This document shows positions 8,002 through 17,936 of a DNA stretch of 40,329 nucleotides, piece by piece (position 1 is the stretch's first letter; each line of letters starts with the position of its first letter). The DNA lies in contig NZ_FPBJ01000028.1 in NCBI RefSeq assembly GCF_900116635.1, positions 1 to 40,329 on the forward strand, read 5' to 3'. The DNA is from Xenorhabdus koppenhoeferi. GTDB lineage: Bacteria > Pseudomonadota > Gammaproteobacteria > Enterobacterales > Enterobacteriaceae. The position numbers and the translations under genes were made by a program. The notes under the pieces were generated by a model. It saw only the letters and a list, made by a program, of their open reading frames with translations, was not told the DNA's origin and made no database searches.

Positions 8002-9141
8002 TTAGTACAGTGAGTGTTTGTTGTTTTCAATGTAACTCTTATCCAAACGCCCAAAGGTTTTGTAATAACACCAGATGGTGTAAGACAGAATAATAGGAAT
8101 GAAAATAAGAGCAACAACGAACATAATTTGCAACGTCCACTGACTAGAAGTCGCATCCCGCATAGTCAGGCTGACATTTGGATCAATGCTTGATGGCATC
8201 ACAAATGGGAACATAGCAATACCTGAGGTCAGGATAATGCAAGTTACTGTCAATGATGAGAAGAAGAAAGCCCAGGCGCCTTTATCCAAACGAGTTGCCA
8301 GCATAGTCAACAGAGGGAGAAGTACACCTAAAGCTGGTATTGTCCACAGGATCGGATAATTGTTGAAGTTAGTCAGCCACGCACCCGCCTGCTGAACAAC
8401 TTCTTTATGCAGTGGGTTAGATACACCATTCACATCCAGACCACTCGTTACAACATAACCATCGATACCATAAATCAGCCATACCCCAGCCAACAGGAAA
8501 GCAACTGCTGTTATCGCCGCACAAATATACGTTGCAGTACGGGAACGCAGATGCAACTCACCCATTGTACGCATTTGCAGGTAAGTGGCACCTTGTGTCA
8601 CGATCATCATCAGGCTGATCACGCCAGCCAGCAGACCATAAGGATTTAACAAGCCGAAAAATGAACCTTCATAGGAAACACGCAGGTAGGAATCCACTGC
8701 TAGCGGTACACCTTGCAACAAGTTACCAAATGCAATACCAATGACCAGTGCAGGTACGAAGCTACCGATAACCAGTCCCCAGTCCCACATATTGCGCCAT
8801 GTGCTGTTTTCCAGTTTTGAGCGGTAATCAAAACCAACCGGACGGAAAAACAGGGCAGCCAATACCAGAATCATCGCCACGTAGAAACCAGAGAAAGCGG
8901 CTGCGTATACCATTGGCCATGCTGCAAACAAAGCTCCGCCAGCAGTAATTAACCAAACTTGGTTACCATCCCAGTGTGGGGCGATGGAGTTAATCATGAT
9001 ACGGCGTTCGGTATCATTTTTACCGATGATTCTCAGTAGGATACCCACTCCCATATCGAAACCATCAGTCACTGTGAAACCGATCAGCAACACACCAATC
9101 AGCAGCCACCATATAAATCGTAATACATCATAATCAAGCAT
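8002..9141 (-). CDS. cydB: CydB, cytochrome bd-I ubiquinol oxidase subunit II
   Basis: Integral membrane subunit of the high-affinity oxygen reductase that oxidises ubiquinol. The 379 residues equal the E. coli length and begin MLDYDVLRFIWWLLIGVLL; typical blocks are TDGFDMGVGILL, SIAPHWDGNQVWLITAGGALFAAWP and FFRPVGFDYRSKLE near the N-terminus. About eight to nine membrane helices are apparent. It lies 14 bases after cydA and 11 before cydX, a clear operon. It ends with YIENNKHSLY. Confidence 0.98.
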   Translation of the reverse strand: MLDYDVLRFIWWLLIGVLLIGFTVTDGFDMGVGILLRIIGKNDTERRIMINSIAPHWDGNQVWLITAGGALFAAWPMVYAAAFSGFYVAMILVLAALFFRPVGFDYRSKLENSTWRNMWDWGLVIGSFVPALVIGIAFGNLLQGVPLAVDSYLRVSYEGSFFGLLNPYGLLAGVISLMMIVTQGATYLQMRTMGELHLRSRTATYICAAITAVAFLLAGVWLIYGIDGYVVTSGLDVNGVSNPLHKEVVQQAGAWLTNFNNYPILWTIPALGVLLPLLTMLATRLDKGAWAFFFSSLTVTCIILTSGIAMFPFVMPSSIDPNVSLTMRDATSSQWTLQIMFVVALIFIPIILSYTIWCYYKTFGRLDKSYIENNKHSLY

Positions 9142-9155
9142 AAGTGGACTCCTGC

Positions 9156-10727
9156 TTACTCAATATTGTTCGCTGAAGAAGCTGTTTTCTGTTCAAAGTG
9201 ATAACGACCAGTCTTGAGGCTGCTTGGGCCAAGACGGGCAAATTTGAACATCAAGAACATCTCTGCGATCAAGAACAAAGTGTACAGACCACAAATCAGT
9301 ACCATTGAAAAAATCAGATCCCCGACACTGCGTGTTGAAGCAGCAACTGCGGTTGGCAGAATTTCACCAATTGCCCATGGCTGACGACCATATTCTGCAA
9401 CAAACCATCCTGCTTCAACGGCGATCCACGGTAAAGGAATGCTGAACAGTGCAGCGCGCAGCAACCATTTATTCTGACCGATACGGTTGCGGATAACGCT
9501 CAGGAATGACAGACCGATAACCAGCAGCATGATAAAGCCTGCGGCGACCATGATACGGAATGCAAAGTAGAGTGGCGCTACACGTGGAATAGAATCTTTC
9601 GTTGCGGCCTGAATTTGTTCTTCTGTCGCATCAATAACGTTTTCAGTGTAACGTTTCACGAGCATGCCGTAACCAAGATCTTTTTTACTTTCGTTGAATG
9701 CGTTGAGAACACTTAGGTCAGTATTGCCTGAACGCAACTCTTCCAGCAACTCATATGCCTTGATACCGTTACGAATTCGTTGTTCATGTTGGCTCATCAA
9801 ATCACGCAAACCAACAACTGGCGTATCTGTGGAGCGAGTAGCAATCAAACCCAAAACATAAGGAATTTGAATGGAATATTTGTTTTCCATTTTATCTTGA
9901 TCAGGAATACCAATCAGTGTGAATGAGGCCGGAGGCGGCTGAGTTTCCCATTCAGCTTCAATCGCAGCCAGTTTAATTTTCTGCACATCACCCATTTCGT
10001 ATCCAGATTCATCACCCAGAACAATCACAGACAATATCGCAGCCATACCAAAACTTGCAGCAATTGCAAAAGATCGTTTGGCAAACGCAAGATCGCGCCC
10101 TTTAAGCAAGTAGTAAGAGCTGATGCCCAATACAAAAATGGCACCTGTTACATAGCCCGCAGCAACAGTATGAACAAATTTCACCTGAGCTACCGGGTTC
10201 AGTACCAATTCACTGAAACTCACCATTTCCATTCGCATTGTTTCGAAATTGAAATCAGATGCAATCGGGTTTTGCATCCAACCATTCGCAATCAAAATCC
10301 ACAATGCAGAGAAGTTAGAGCCTAATGCAACCAGCCAAGTAACCGCTAAATGTTGTTTCTTGCTCAGGCGATCCCATCCGAAAAAAAACAGGCCAACGAA
10401 TGTAGATTCGAGGAAGAATGCCATCAGACCTTCAATGGCCAGCGGCGCACCAAAAATATCACCAACGTAGTGTGAGAAATATGACCAGTTAGTCCCGAAC
10501 TGGAACTCCATAGTCAAACCTGTTGCGACTCCCAGAGCAAAGTTAATACCAAATAACTTGCCCCAGAATTTTGTCATATCTTTGTAGATCTGTTTGCCAG
10601 AAAGGACATATACCGTTTCCATGATCGCAAGCAAGAACGCCATACCGAGCGTTAAAGGCACGAACAGAAAGTGGTACATGGCAGTTAAGGCAAACTGTAA
10701 TCGTGACAGTTCGACAATATCAAACAT
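9156..10727 (-). CDS. cydA: CydA, cytochrome bd-I ubiquinol oxidase subunit I
   Basis: Haem-bearing subunit of cytochrome bd-I. The start at 10727 gives 523 residues beginning [20 protein letters not shown], matching E. coli CydA, with AGGAGT 8 bases upstream; the in-frame extension to 10757 adds ten residues unlike the family. Haem ligands are in place: His19 (AMYHF), a histidine in [10 protein letters not shown] (about 186) and a methionine in FRIMVAAGF (about 393). The quinol-binding Q-loop region includes [22 protein letters not shown]. About nine membrane helices. A candidate ArcA site lies about 370 bases upstream, consistent with oxygen control known for this operon. Confidence 0.98.
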   Translation of the reverse strand: MFDIVELSRLQFALTAMYHFLFVPLTLGMAFLLAIMETVYVLSGKQIYKDMTKFWGKLFGINFALGVATGLTMEFQFGTNWSYFSHYVGDIFGAPLAIEGLMAFFLESTFVGLFFFGWDRLSKKQHLAVTWLVALGSNFSALWILIANGWMQNPIASDFNFETMRMEMVSFSELVLNPVAQVKFVHTVAAGYVTGAIFVLGISSYYLLKGRDLAFAKRSFAIAASFGMAAILSVIVLGDESGYEMGDVQKIKLAAIEAEWETQPPPASFTLIGIPDQDKMENKYSIQIPYVLGLIATRSTDTPVVGLRDLMSQHEQRIRNGIKAYELLEELRSGNTDLSVLNAFNESKKDLGYGMLVKRYTENVIDATEEQIQAATKDSIPRVAPLYFAFRIMVAAGFIMLLVIGLSFLSVIRNRIGQNKWLLRAALFSIPLPWIAVEAGWFVAEYGRQPWAIGEILPTAVAASTRSVGDLIFSMVLICGLYTLFLIAEMFLMFKFARLGPSSLKTGRYHFEQKTASSANNIE

Positions 10728-11317
10728 CTTGACTCCTAGCTCCTGGCAAGAAGACACCGACTTGCGGCAACCCGACTTTACAAAATAAAAGTCTCGTAAC
10801 TACCAGCAATAAATGCCTCAAACACAATAATAAATTATTAACTAAATCAAAAAATAAATAGATACCACAATAATATTACGCTTATATTCACACACAATAA
10901 ATAGCTTTTACGTGACCCAGCTTAGAATTCTGAATATAGGTCAACAATGGCGTAGATTCCCAAGCTAATATCTATATATATTAGATCAATTTAATCAAGT
11001 TTAGCGAATGTATTTCATGGTAATAAGTTGATTTTAGTCAGTTTTTTCCTTGTTTTGTTAAGCATTACATCTATTATTTCATTCTAGTTTGTTTAGTGTT
11101 AATAAATTGTTATTTTCAATGAGCTGTAATTTATTTTTTGCTGTAAAAAACATTATAAAATTAACTTTTCATTTTCATTCCTTAAAAGATATATTTTTCA
11201 ATATTTCGAATTAAATTCATAAAATAAATAGAATATTCTAAAATAGGTTAAATTAAATTTAAAAATACCATCTCTTATAAATACACTAACTTACTGTTAA
11301 TCTTATAAATAAAAATA
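10728..11317. other. AT-rich spacer upstream of cydA, promoter region without genes
   Basis: About 590 bases without a supported gene between cydA (starting leftwards) and the sucD terminator. It should contain the cydA promoters. The only recognisable element is the ArcA-like sequence at 11098-11112. A direct TTGAT-N4-TTGAT on the minus strand near 10983-11000 resembles FNR half-sites but is not an inverted pair, so I do not call it. Confidence 0.6.
11098..11112. promoter_or_regulatory. Candidate ArcA binding site upstream of cydA
   Basis: GTTAATAAATTGTTA agrees at 13 of 15 positions with the ArcA consensus as I recall it (GTTAATTAAATGTTA), including the two GTTA direct repeats spaced 11 bases apart. 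E. coli cydAB is activated by ArcA from sites several hundred bases upstream of the start codon, which fits the distance here. In such AT-rich sequence a chance match is possible. Confidence 0.4.
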
Positions 11318-11341
11318 AAAGGCTACCCTGAGGTAGCCTTT
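11318..11341 (-). terminator. Rho-independent terminator of the sdh-suc cluster
   Basis: On the minus strand AAAGGCTACC-TCAG-GGTAGCCTTT forms a perfect 10-bp stem with a 4-base loop, followed by a T-rich tract. It is 30 bases past the sucD stop. In E. coli the sucD 3' untranslated region gives rise to the sRNA SdhX; whether this shorter 3' region does the same cannot be told by eye. Confidence 0.9.
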
Positions 11342-11371
11342 TCCTATAAAAATAGCTTATTTTGAAATTGA

Positions 11372-12241
11372 TTACGCCAATAGTGCTTTTACGGCATCAC
11401 CAATGTCAGCAAGACTGCGAACAGTCTTAACATCTGCCGCTTCCAGCGCAGTAAATTTCTCATCTGCTGTGCCTTTACCGCCAGCGATAATTGCTCCCGC
11501 ATGTCCCATGCGCTTACCTTTAGGTGCAGTTACACCCGCAATATAAGCAACAACAGGTTTAGTCACATGATCTTTGATATAAGCAGCCGCTTCTTCTTCT
11601 GCTGTGCCACCAATCTCACCAATCATCACAATGGCTTCAGTCTGTGAATCTTCCTGGAACAGCTTCAAGATATCGATAAAGTTTGAACCCGGGATTGGGT
11701 CACCACCAATACCGACACAGGTAGATTGCCCTAATCCAGCATCAGTAGTCTGTTTAACCGCTTCATAAGTCAGTGTACCAGAACGCGAGACAATGCCCAC
11801 TTTGCCGGATTTATGAATGTGACCAGGCATAATACCGATCTTACATTCATCAGGAGTTATCACTCCCGGACAGTTAGGGCCAATCATGCGAACACCCGCT
11901 TGATCCAGTTTTACTTTCACTGTCAGCATATCAAGCGTTGGAATACCTTCTGTAATAGTGATGATCAGTTTAATACCTGCTTCAATCGCTTCTAAAATAG
12001 AATCTTTACAGAATGGGGCTGGAACATAGATAACAGAAGCGGTTGCACCCGTTGCTTCAACAGCTTCACGTACAGTATTGAACACGGGTAATCCCAAATG
12101 CTCAGTACCGCCTTTGCCTGGTGTCACACCACCAACCATTTGAGTACCGTAAGCAATCGCCTGTTCTGAGTGGAAAGTACCTTGGCTACCGGTAAAGCCC
12201 TGACAAATCACTTTGGTATTTTTATCGATTAAAATAGACAT
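11372..12241 (-). CDS. sucD: SucD, succinyl-CoA synthetase alpha subunit
   Basis: Alpha subunit of the enzyme converting succinyl-CoA to succinate with formation of ATP (or GTP). The 289 residues match the E. coli length. Visible blocks are the CoA-binding Rossmann motif [16 protein letters not shown] near the N-terminus, [22 protein letters not shown], and [11 protein letters not shown] containing the histidine phosphorylated during catalysis (about residue 247). The ATG overlaps the sucC stop by one base (TAATG), implying translational coupling. It is the last gene of the cluster, followed by a strong terminator. Confidence 0.98.
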   Translation of the reverse strand: MSILIDKNTKVICQGFTGSQGTFHSEQAIAYGTQMVGGVTPGKGGTEHLGLPVFNTVREAVEATGATASVIYVPAPFCKDSILEAIEAGIKLIITITEGIPTLDMLTVKVKLDQAGVRMIGPNCPGVITPDECKIGIMPGHIHKSGKVGIVSRSGTLTYEAVKQTTDAGLGQSTCVGIGGDPIPGSNFIDILKLFQEDSQTEAIVMIGEIGGTAEEEAAAYIKDHVTKPVVAYIAGVTAPKGKRMGHAGAIIAGGKGTADEKFTALEAADVKTVRSLADIGDAVKALLA

Positions 12242-13407
12242 TATTTATTCCCCACCGCTGCTACTGCCTGTTTAGCTGCGTCTGTCAAACTGGTCGCTGC
12301 AATGATGTTCAAACCACTGTCTGCCAGTTTCTTCGCACCCAGTTCAGCATTGTTTCCTTCCAGACGAACAACGACTGGTACGTTAACGCCTACTTCTTCC
12401 ACAGCGCCAATAATGCCGTCAGCAATCAGGTCACAACGGACAATACCGCCAAAGATATTTACCAAAACAGCTTTGACATTTTCATCTGACAAAATAATTT
12501 TGAATGCTTCGGTAACACGCTCTTTCGTCGCACCGCCACCCACATCAAGGAAGTTTGCCGGGGTACCGCCGTGCAGTTTGACAATGTCCATCGTTCCCAT
12601 TGCCAGACCAGCACCATTCACCATGCAACCAATGTTTCCATCCAGCGCAACATAGTTTAGTTCCCACTGTGCAGCCTGAGCTTCACGTGAATCTTCCTGT
12701 GAAGAATCATGCATTTCACGCAGTTCAGCCTGACGGAACATGGCGTTACCATCAGCGCTCAATTTCCCGTCCAGACAGATGAGGTCATCTTGAGTAGTAA
12801 TAACCAGCGGGTTGATTTCAACCAGAGCCAGATCACGCTCCAGGAACAGGTTTGCCAATCCCAAAAAAATCTTGGTGAATTGACCAACTTGCTTACCAGT
12901 CAAACCGAGTTTAAACGCCAATTCACGGCCTTGATAAGACATAGGGCCAGTCAGTGGGTCGATAATTGCTTTATGAATCAGCTCGGGCGTTTCTTCCGCC
13001 ACTTTTTCTATTTCGACACCACCTTCAGTTGAGGCCATGAAAACTACACGACGCGTACCACGATCAACAACAGCACCGAGATACAGCTCCTTGGCAATGT
13101 CGGTTGCTCCTTCCACCAAAATCTGATGAACAGGTTGTCCCTGTGCATCTGTCTGGTAAGTGACCAGTCGTTTACCCAGCCATTGTTCAGCAAAAGCACG
13201 GATCTCTTCCTTGCTATTGACGACTTTCACGCCACCAGCCTTACCCCGGCCACCTGCATGAACCTGACATTTAACGACCCAAGGGCCTGAACCAATCTTG
13301 GATGCTGCTTCTTCTGCTTCGCGCGGGGTTGTGCAAGCATAGCCAGCAGGTGCTGGTAAACCATACCGTGCGAAAAGTTGTTTTGCCTGATATTCGTGTA
13401 AATTCAT
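12241..13407 (-). CDS. sucC: SucC, succinyl-CoA synthetase beta subunit
   Basis: Beta subunit with an ATP-grasp domain. The 388 residues equal the E. coli length and begin [20 protein letters not shown]. Recognisable features are the nucleotide-binding [18 protein letters not shown], the metal-binding [11 protein letters not shown] and the CoA-ligase end domain with [19 protein letters not shown] and [15 protein letters not shown] 159-base spacer with two hairpins separates it from sucB; the stop overlaps sucD. Confidence 0.98.
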   Translation of the reverse strand: MNLHEYQAKQLFARYGLPAPAGYACTTPREAEEAASKIGSGPWVVKCQVHAGGRGKAGGVKVVNSKEEIRAFAEQWLGKRLVTYQTDAQGQPVHQILVEGATDIAKELYLGAVVDRGTRRVVFMASTEGGVEIEKVAEETPELIHKAIIDPLTGPMSYQGRELAFKLGLTGKQVGQFTKIFLGLANLFLERDLALVEINPLVITTQDDLICLDGKLSADGNAMFRQAELREMHDSSQEDSREAQAAQWELNYVALDGNIGCMVNGAGLAMGTMDIVKLHGGTPANFLDVGGGATKERVTEAFKIILSDENVKAVLVNIFGGIVRCDLIADGIIGAVEEVGVNVPVVVRLEGNNAELGAKKLADSGLNIIAATSLTDAAKQAVAAVGNK

Positions 13408-13473
13408 GATGTTCTATCCATAATTTTATCTAAGAAAGGTAAACTACCTTCTATTTTGTTGCTCTGGATATGA

Positions 13474-13489
13474 CCAGCCCGAAGGCTGG
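13474..13489 (-). promoter_or_regulatory. cUUCGg-tetraloop hairpin in the sucB-sucC spacer
   Basis: On the transcribed strand CCAGCC-TTCG-GGCTGG makes a 6-bp GC-rich stem closed by a UUCG tetraloop, an unusually stable RNA hairpin. There is no U-tract, so it is more likely an mRNA stability or ribosome-spacing element than a terminator. Confidence 0.6.
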
Positions 13490-13531
13490 CCTGTATATAC
13501 ATTTTTACATCAACGTCGTACTACTTCAGAC

Positions 13532-13558
13532 TTGGCGGAGCTTAACACCCTCCGCCGA
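13532..13558 (-). promoter_or_regulatory. GC-rich stem-loop directly after sucB
   Basis: GGCGGAG (13534-13540) pairs with CTCCGCC (13550-13556), extendable by two further pairs, with a 9-base loop. It begins 8 bases past the sucB stop codon. No U-tract follows; it could protect the 3' end of a processed sucAB transcript. Confidence 0.55.
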
Positions 13559-13566
13559 TAGTGGTG

Positions 13567-14784
13567 CTATACATCCAGCAACAAACGTGTTGGATCTTCG
13601 AGCATTTCTTTGATGGTCACCAGAAAGCCCACCGATTCACGGCCATCAATCAGTCGGTGATCATAGGACAGTGCCAGATACATCATAGGAAGGATTTCAA
13701 CCTGACCATTCACTGCCATTGGGCGATCTTTAATGGCATGCATGCCGAGGATTGCACTTTGTGGTGGGTTAATGATAGGTGTAGACATCAGCGAGCCGAA
13801 AACACCGCCATTAGTAATGGTAAAATTACCGCCAGTGAGTTCTTCAACAGTCAATTTACCGTCACGGCCTTTGATAGCCAGCTCTTTGATGTTTTTCTCA
13901 ATATCAGCCATGCCGAGTGCATCTGCATCACGCAATACAGGTGTAACCAGCCCGCGTGGTGTAGATACTGCAATGCTGATATCAAAATAGTTGTGATAAA
14001 CCACATCAGTGCCATCAATAGAAGCGTTCACTTCTGGATAGCGTTTCAATGCTTCAACCACTGCTTTCACATAGAAAGACATAAAGCCCAAACGCATGCC
14101 ATGACGTTTTTCAAACGCATCGCCGTACTGCTTGCGCAGTTCCTGAATTGGCTTCATGTTGACTTCGTTGAATGTCGTCAACATTGCCGTATTGTTTTTC
14201 GCTTCCAGCAGACGTTCAGCAACACGCTTACGCAGGCGAGTCATTGGAACACGTTTCTCACTGCGATGTGGCAGTGGAGATTTCTGTGCCGCAGGTGCCG
14301 ATACAGCAGGCTTATCACCTTCTTTTTTATTCGCAGCGATATATCTTTCTATGTCTTCACGAACAATACGACCACCTACACCGCTGCCTTTAATTGCAGC
14401 TGGATCTAAATTATGCTCTGCGATCAAGCGACGAACCGTTGGACTCAGAGCATCATTACTTTCTTCTTCCAGAGAGGCAGACTGGCGTTGTGCTGGTGTT
14501 GATTCTGTTTTTTCTTTCACTTCAGCAGGTATGCCTGTGCTGTCACCCAAACGGATGCGACCAATCAGTTGCCTGGACAATACAGTGGTGCCTTCTTCTT
14601 CCAAAATAGCTTCCAGAACACCAGCTTCACTTGCTGGTACTTCCAAAACAACTTTGTCAGTTTCAATTTCAACCAGCACATCGTCACGCTCTATGGTGTC
14701 ACCCGGTTTTTTATGCCATGTTGCAACAGTGGCATCTGCAACAGATTCAGGAAGGTCCGGAACCAGAATTTCTACGCTACTCAT
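13567..14784 (-). CDS. sucB: SucB, dihydrolipoyl succinyltransferase (E2 of 2-oxoglutarate dehydrogenase)
   Basis: Core E2 subunit that transfers succinyl groups to CoA. The 405 residues match E. coli. Domains in order: lipoyl domain about 3-77 with the lipoylated Lys44 in [11 protein letters not shown]; a linker rich in Glu/Ser/Ala; the E3/E1-binding domain about 112-150 ([30 protein letters not shown]); a second Ala/Pro linker; and the catalytic acyltransferase domain ending [19 protein letters not shown], with the catalytic histidine at about 376. It follows sucA by 13 bases. Long open frames on the opposite strand are shadows of this GC-richer gene. Confidence 0.98.
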   Translation of the reverse strand: MSSVEILVPDLPESVADATVATWHKKPGDTIERDDVLVEIETDKVVLEVPASEAGVLEAILEEEGTTVLSRQLIGRIRLGDSTGIPAEVKEKTESTPAQRQSASLEEESNDALSPTVRRLIAEHNLDPAAIKGSGVGGRIVREDIERYIAANKKEGDKPAVSAPAAQKSPLPHRSEKRVPMTRLRKRVAERLLEAKNNTAMLTTFNEVNMKPIQELRKQYGDAFEKRHGMRLGFMSFYVKAVVEALKRYPEVNASIDGTDVVYHNYFDISIAVSTPRGLVTPVLRDADALGMADIEKNIKELAIKGRDGKLTVEELTGGNFTITNGGVFGSLMSTPIINPPQSAILGMHAIKDRPMAVNGQVEILPMMYLALSYDHRLIDGRESVGFLVTIKEMLEDPTRLLLDV

Positions 14785-14797
14785 TTTCTATCCTTAT

Positions 14798-17605
14798 TTA
14801 TTCAACGTTCAGTGCGTCATCAACCAGTGCTTTCTGTTGCTTCTGGTGAACAGACGGATATCCCACAGCCGGGGAAGCAGATGCTGGACGACCTGCATAA
14901 CGTAAAGATGCCCCGAATGGGATCGCTTCACGGAAATTATGTTGACTGCAATACCAGGCCCCTTGGTTCAATGGCTCTTCCTGACACCAGACGAAGTCAT
15001 GAACGTGAGCATATTGCTCAAGCTGAGCTTGCAAATGCTGACGTGGAAATGGATACAGCTGTTCAATGCGCACGATAGCAACATTAGTCTGTTCATTCTT
15101 ACGGCGCTGTTCCAGAAGGTCGTAATAAACTTTACCGGAACAAAGTACAACACGTTTAACATCCTTTGGATCTAATACATCAATTTCACCAATCACTGGT
15201 TCGAATTTGCCGTCAGCCATTTCATTCAGACTGGATACAGCCAATGGGTGACGCAGAAGTGATTTAGGTGACATAACGATAAGCGGACGACGCATACCTC
15301 GCAGAGACTGACGGCGCAGCATGTGATAAACCTGAGCTGGTGTCGATGGCACGCACACCTGCATGTTTTGCTCTGCACACAGCTGCAGATAACGTTCCAA
15401 ACGCGCTGATGAATGCTCTGGTCCCTGACCTTCATAACCATGTGGCAACAACATAACCAGACCACACATGCGACCCCATTTTTGTTCGCCGGAGCTGATG
15501 AACTGGTCAATTACGGTCTGAGCTACATTAGCAAAGTCACCAAATTGAGCTTCCCAAATCGTCAGGGCACGAGGTTCTGTTGTTGCATAGCCGTATTCAA
15601 ATGCCAGCACTGCTTCTTCTGACAGTACCGAATCCCATACGTTGAATGCACCCTGACCATTGTGAATATTTTCCAGCGGCACATAGACAGAAGCATTGGT
15701 CTGATTGTGAATTACTGCATGGCGGTGGAAGAAAGTACCACGACCCGCATCTTCACCGGAAAGACGCACAGGAATGCCTTCATCAACCAGCGTTGCATAA
15801 GCCAGTGTTTCCGCTCCACCCCAGTCAAACAGTTTATTGCCATTAGCCATTTCGGCACGATCACCATAAATTTTGGCAACACGTGAATGCATTTCAACTT
15901 CGGCAGGAATGGAACTGATACGTTTCCCAAGATCTTGCAGACGTTTCATATCCACTTTATGCGGATATTCTTCATCCCATTCGTGGTTCAGGTAAGGCTC
16001 CCATGTGAATGAGTGAAGTCCCATTGGACGCCATTCATCAACAACACAATCACCATGATCTAGCGCATCACGATACAGATTAGCCATCTCAGTGACATCA
16101 TTGGCAGCCAGCAAACCTTCCTCTATCAGCTTGTCAGCATAGATTTTACGGGCTGTTGGCTGTTTTTTGATTTTCTGGTACATCAGTGGCTGGGTTGCAC
16201 TTGGTTCATCAGCTTCGTTATGGCCGTGACGACGATAACAAACCAAGTCGATCATCACGTCACGTTTAAAGGTATTACGGAAATCAAGTGCCAGACGAGT
16301 AACAAATGCAACTGCTTCTGGATCATCTGAATTAACGTGGAAAATAGGTGCCTGAACCATCTTCACAATATCAGTACAATACTGTGTTGAACGTGCATCT
16401 TTCGGATTAGAAGTCGTGAAGCCAACTTGGTTGTTAATCACAATGCGAACTGTACCACCAACTTCGTAGCCACGAGCCTGAGACATGTTCAGTGTTTCCT
16501 GAACAACCCCTTGCCCTGTGACTGCTGCATCGCCGTGGATGGTAACAGGCAGAACCATATTGCTGCGACCTTCATCAAGACGATCACGACGGGCACGAAC
16601 AGAACCGATAACGACAGGGCTGACAATTTCAAGGTGAGATGGGTTAAAGGCCAGTGCTAAATGAACTAAGCCACCTTCAGTTTCGAAATCAGAAGAAAAA
16701 CCCTGATGGTATTTTACGTCACCAGTACCAAGGTGTTCTTTGTGTTTACCCGCAAATTCGTCGAATAGATCGGCTGGCTTTTTACCCAGAAGGTTAACGA
16801 GAACGTTGAGACGACCACGATGTGCCATTCCAAACACAACTTCACGGGTATCCTGTTTACCCGCATGGCGAATCAGCTCTTTCAGCATAGGGATAAGAGC
16901 GTCACCACCTTCAAGGGAGAAACGTTTCGCCCCCGGGAACTTAGCGCCAAGATAACGTTCTAAACCTTCCGCAGACGTCAACTCTTTCAGGAAACGACGT
17001 TTTTCTTCTGAACTGAACTGTGAACTTACCGCCACAGATTCCAGACGTTGCTGAATCCAACGTTTTTCCTCTGTATTGGTGATATGCATGTATTCCGCAC
17101 CAATTGAACCGCAATAAATGCGCTTCAATGCGTCATACAGATCAGCCAATTTCATTGTCTCTTTACCAATGGCAAAAGAGCCCACATTAAACGTTTCTTC
17201 AAAATCCGCTTTTGTTAAATTATGGAAAGCAGGATCAAGATCTGGTACAGATTCCTGTTTCCATAATCCCAATGGATCAAGGTTCGCATGTTGGTGTCCG
17301 CGGAAGCGGAATGCGTTGATGAGCTGCAAGACTTTGACTTGTTTTGCATCCATTGCCGGATCGCTGACCGAAGAGTGGTAACGCGTGGCATCTTTTGCCA
17401 GACGACGGAAATAATCGCGTGTCTGTGAGTGAAGTTGTTCCCCGCCAAGTCCTACATCCGGTAATTGTTGGAAAATTTCTCTCCAACTTGCATCAACAGA
17501 GTTAGGATCGGTTATATAGTCTTCATAGAGTTGCTCTATGTAAGACTGGTTTGCACCAGCCAGAAAGCTCGAGTCCAGCCAGTCCTTCATTGCGCCGTTC
17601 TGCAT
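14798..17605 (-). CDS. sucA: SucA, 2-oxoglutarate dehydrogenase E1 component
   Basis: Thiamine-diphosphate enzyme that decarboxylates 2-oxoglutarate and passes the succinyl group to SucB. The 935 residues (E. coli 933) start MQNGAMKDWLDSSFLAGANQ, aligning with the family start. The N-terminal E2-contact segment is followed by the TPP-binding core with VFGMAHRGRLNVLVN, VTIHGDAAVTGQGVVQE and VINNQVGFTTSNP, and a transketolase-like pyrimidine domain with VRLSGEDAGRGTFFHRHAV. The C-terminal domain includes QEEPLNQGAWYCSQHNF. A 331-base spacer with two hairpins separates it from sdhB. Confidence 0.98.
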   Translation of the reverse strand: MQNGAMKDWLDSSFLAGANQSYIEQLYEDYITDPNSVDASWREIFQQLPDVGLGGEQLHSQTRDYFRRLAKDATRYHSSVSDPAMDAKQVKVLQLINAFRFRGHQHANLDPLGLWKQESVPDLDPAFHNLTKADFEETFNVGSFAIGKETMKLADLYDALKRIYCGSIGAEYMHITNTEEKRWIQQRLESVAVSSQFSSEEKRRFLKELTSAEGLERYLGAKFPGAKRFSLEGGDALIPMLKELIRHAGKQDTREVVFGMAHRGRLNVLVNLLGKKPADLFDEFAGKHKEHLGTGDVKYHQGFSSDFETEGGLVHLALAFNPSHLEIVSPVVIGSVRARRDRLDEGRSNMVLPVTIHGDAAVTGQGVVQETLNMSQARGYEVGGTVRIVINNQVGFTTSNPKDARSTQYCTDIVKMVQAPIFHVNSDDPEAVAFVTRLALDFRNTFKRDVMIDLVCYRRHGHNEADEPSATQPLMYQKIKKQPTARKIYADKLIEEGLLAANDVTEMANLYRDALDHGDCVVDEWRPMGLHSFTWEPYLNHEWDEEYPHKVDMKRLQDLGKRISSIPAEVEMHSRVAKIYGDRAEMANGNKLFDWGGAETLAYATLVDEGIPVRLSGEDAGRGTFFHRHAVIHNQTNASVYVPLENIHNGQGAFNVWDSVLSEEAVLAFEYGYATTEPRALTIWEAQFGDFANVAQTVIDQFISSGEQKWGRMCGLVMLLPHGYEGQGPEHSSARLERYLQLCAEQNMQVCVPSTPAQVYHMLRRQSLRGMRRPLIVMSPKSLLRHPLAVSSLNEMADGKFEPVIGEIDVLDPKDVKRVVLCSGKVYYDLLEQRRKNEQTNVAIVRIEQLYPFPRQHLQAQLEQYAHVHDFVWCQEEPLNQGAWYCSQHNFREAIPFGASLRYAGRPASASPAVGYPSVHQKQQKALVDDALNVE

Positions 17606-17736
17606 TGTGATCCCTTAAGCTTTAAAAGCTTTAGTTTTCGCCGTGGTTAACAAATACCGCTTAATTAGCGGTGTTGACAAAAGGTTCATTTGGACGTGCT
17701 TAATGCATGTTCTTTAATTTGGGTTTTTCTACCCTC

Positions 17737-17778
17737 AAGGAACCCTTAAAAACTGAATACAGTTTTTAAGGGTTCCTT
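17737..17778 (-). terminator. Perfect 19-bp hairpin between sdhB and sucA
   Basis: Bases 17737-17755 are the exact reverse complement of 17760-17778, leaving a 4-base loop (AATA on the plus strand). Both neighbours are transcribed leftward, so the hairpin lies within the sdh-suc transcript or ends it. The lower stem contains A/T pairs and there is no long U-tract beyond it. It could be a partial terminator, an RNase III site, or a stability element that sets the ratio of sdh to suc mRNA. Confidence 0.6.
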
Positions 17779-17836
17779 ATATTTAGAAATATGCATAATC
17801 TTTTACAGTAGGCAATTTATCATTTTTCATTCTTTA

Positions 17837-17880
17837 TGCCCTCCACTGGTTTGGTATTTATTTCAAATTTGTGGAGGGCA
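17837..17880 (-). promoter_or_regulatory. 10-bp stem-loop in the sdhB 3' region
   Basis: TGCCCTCCAC (17837-17846) and GTGGAGGGCA (17871-17880) form a perfect stem with a 24-nt loop, about 57 bases past the sdhB stop codon. It is followed 60 bases later on the transcript by the 19-bp hairpin. Confidence 0.55.
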
Positions 17881-17936
17881 ACATTATATGCATTATTCAC
17901 ACGCAAATTATGTGTTATTTATGCACAAAATTTTAT

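Noticed and set aside
13561-14409. 282-codon open frame on the plus strand antisense to sucB
   Set aside because: Complete overlap with sucB, composition rich in His/Cys/Phe typical of an antisense shadow, and no recognisable domain or ribosome binding site.
14156-14905. 249-codon plus-strand open frame across the sucB-sucA junction
   Set aside because: Ser/Arg/Thr-rich antisense shadow of sucB and the end of sucA; no family resemblance.
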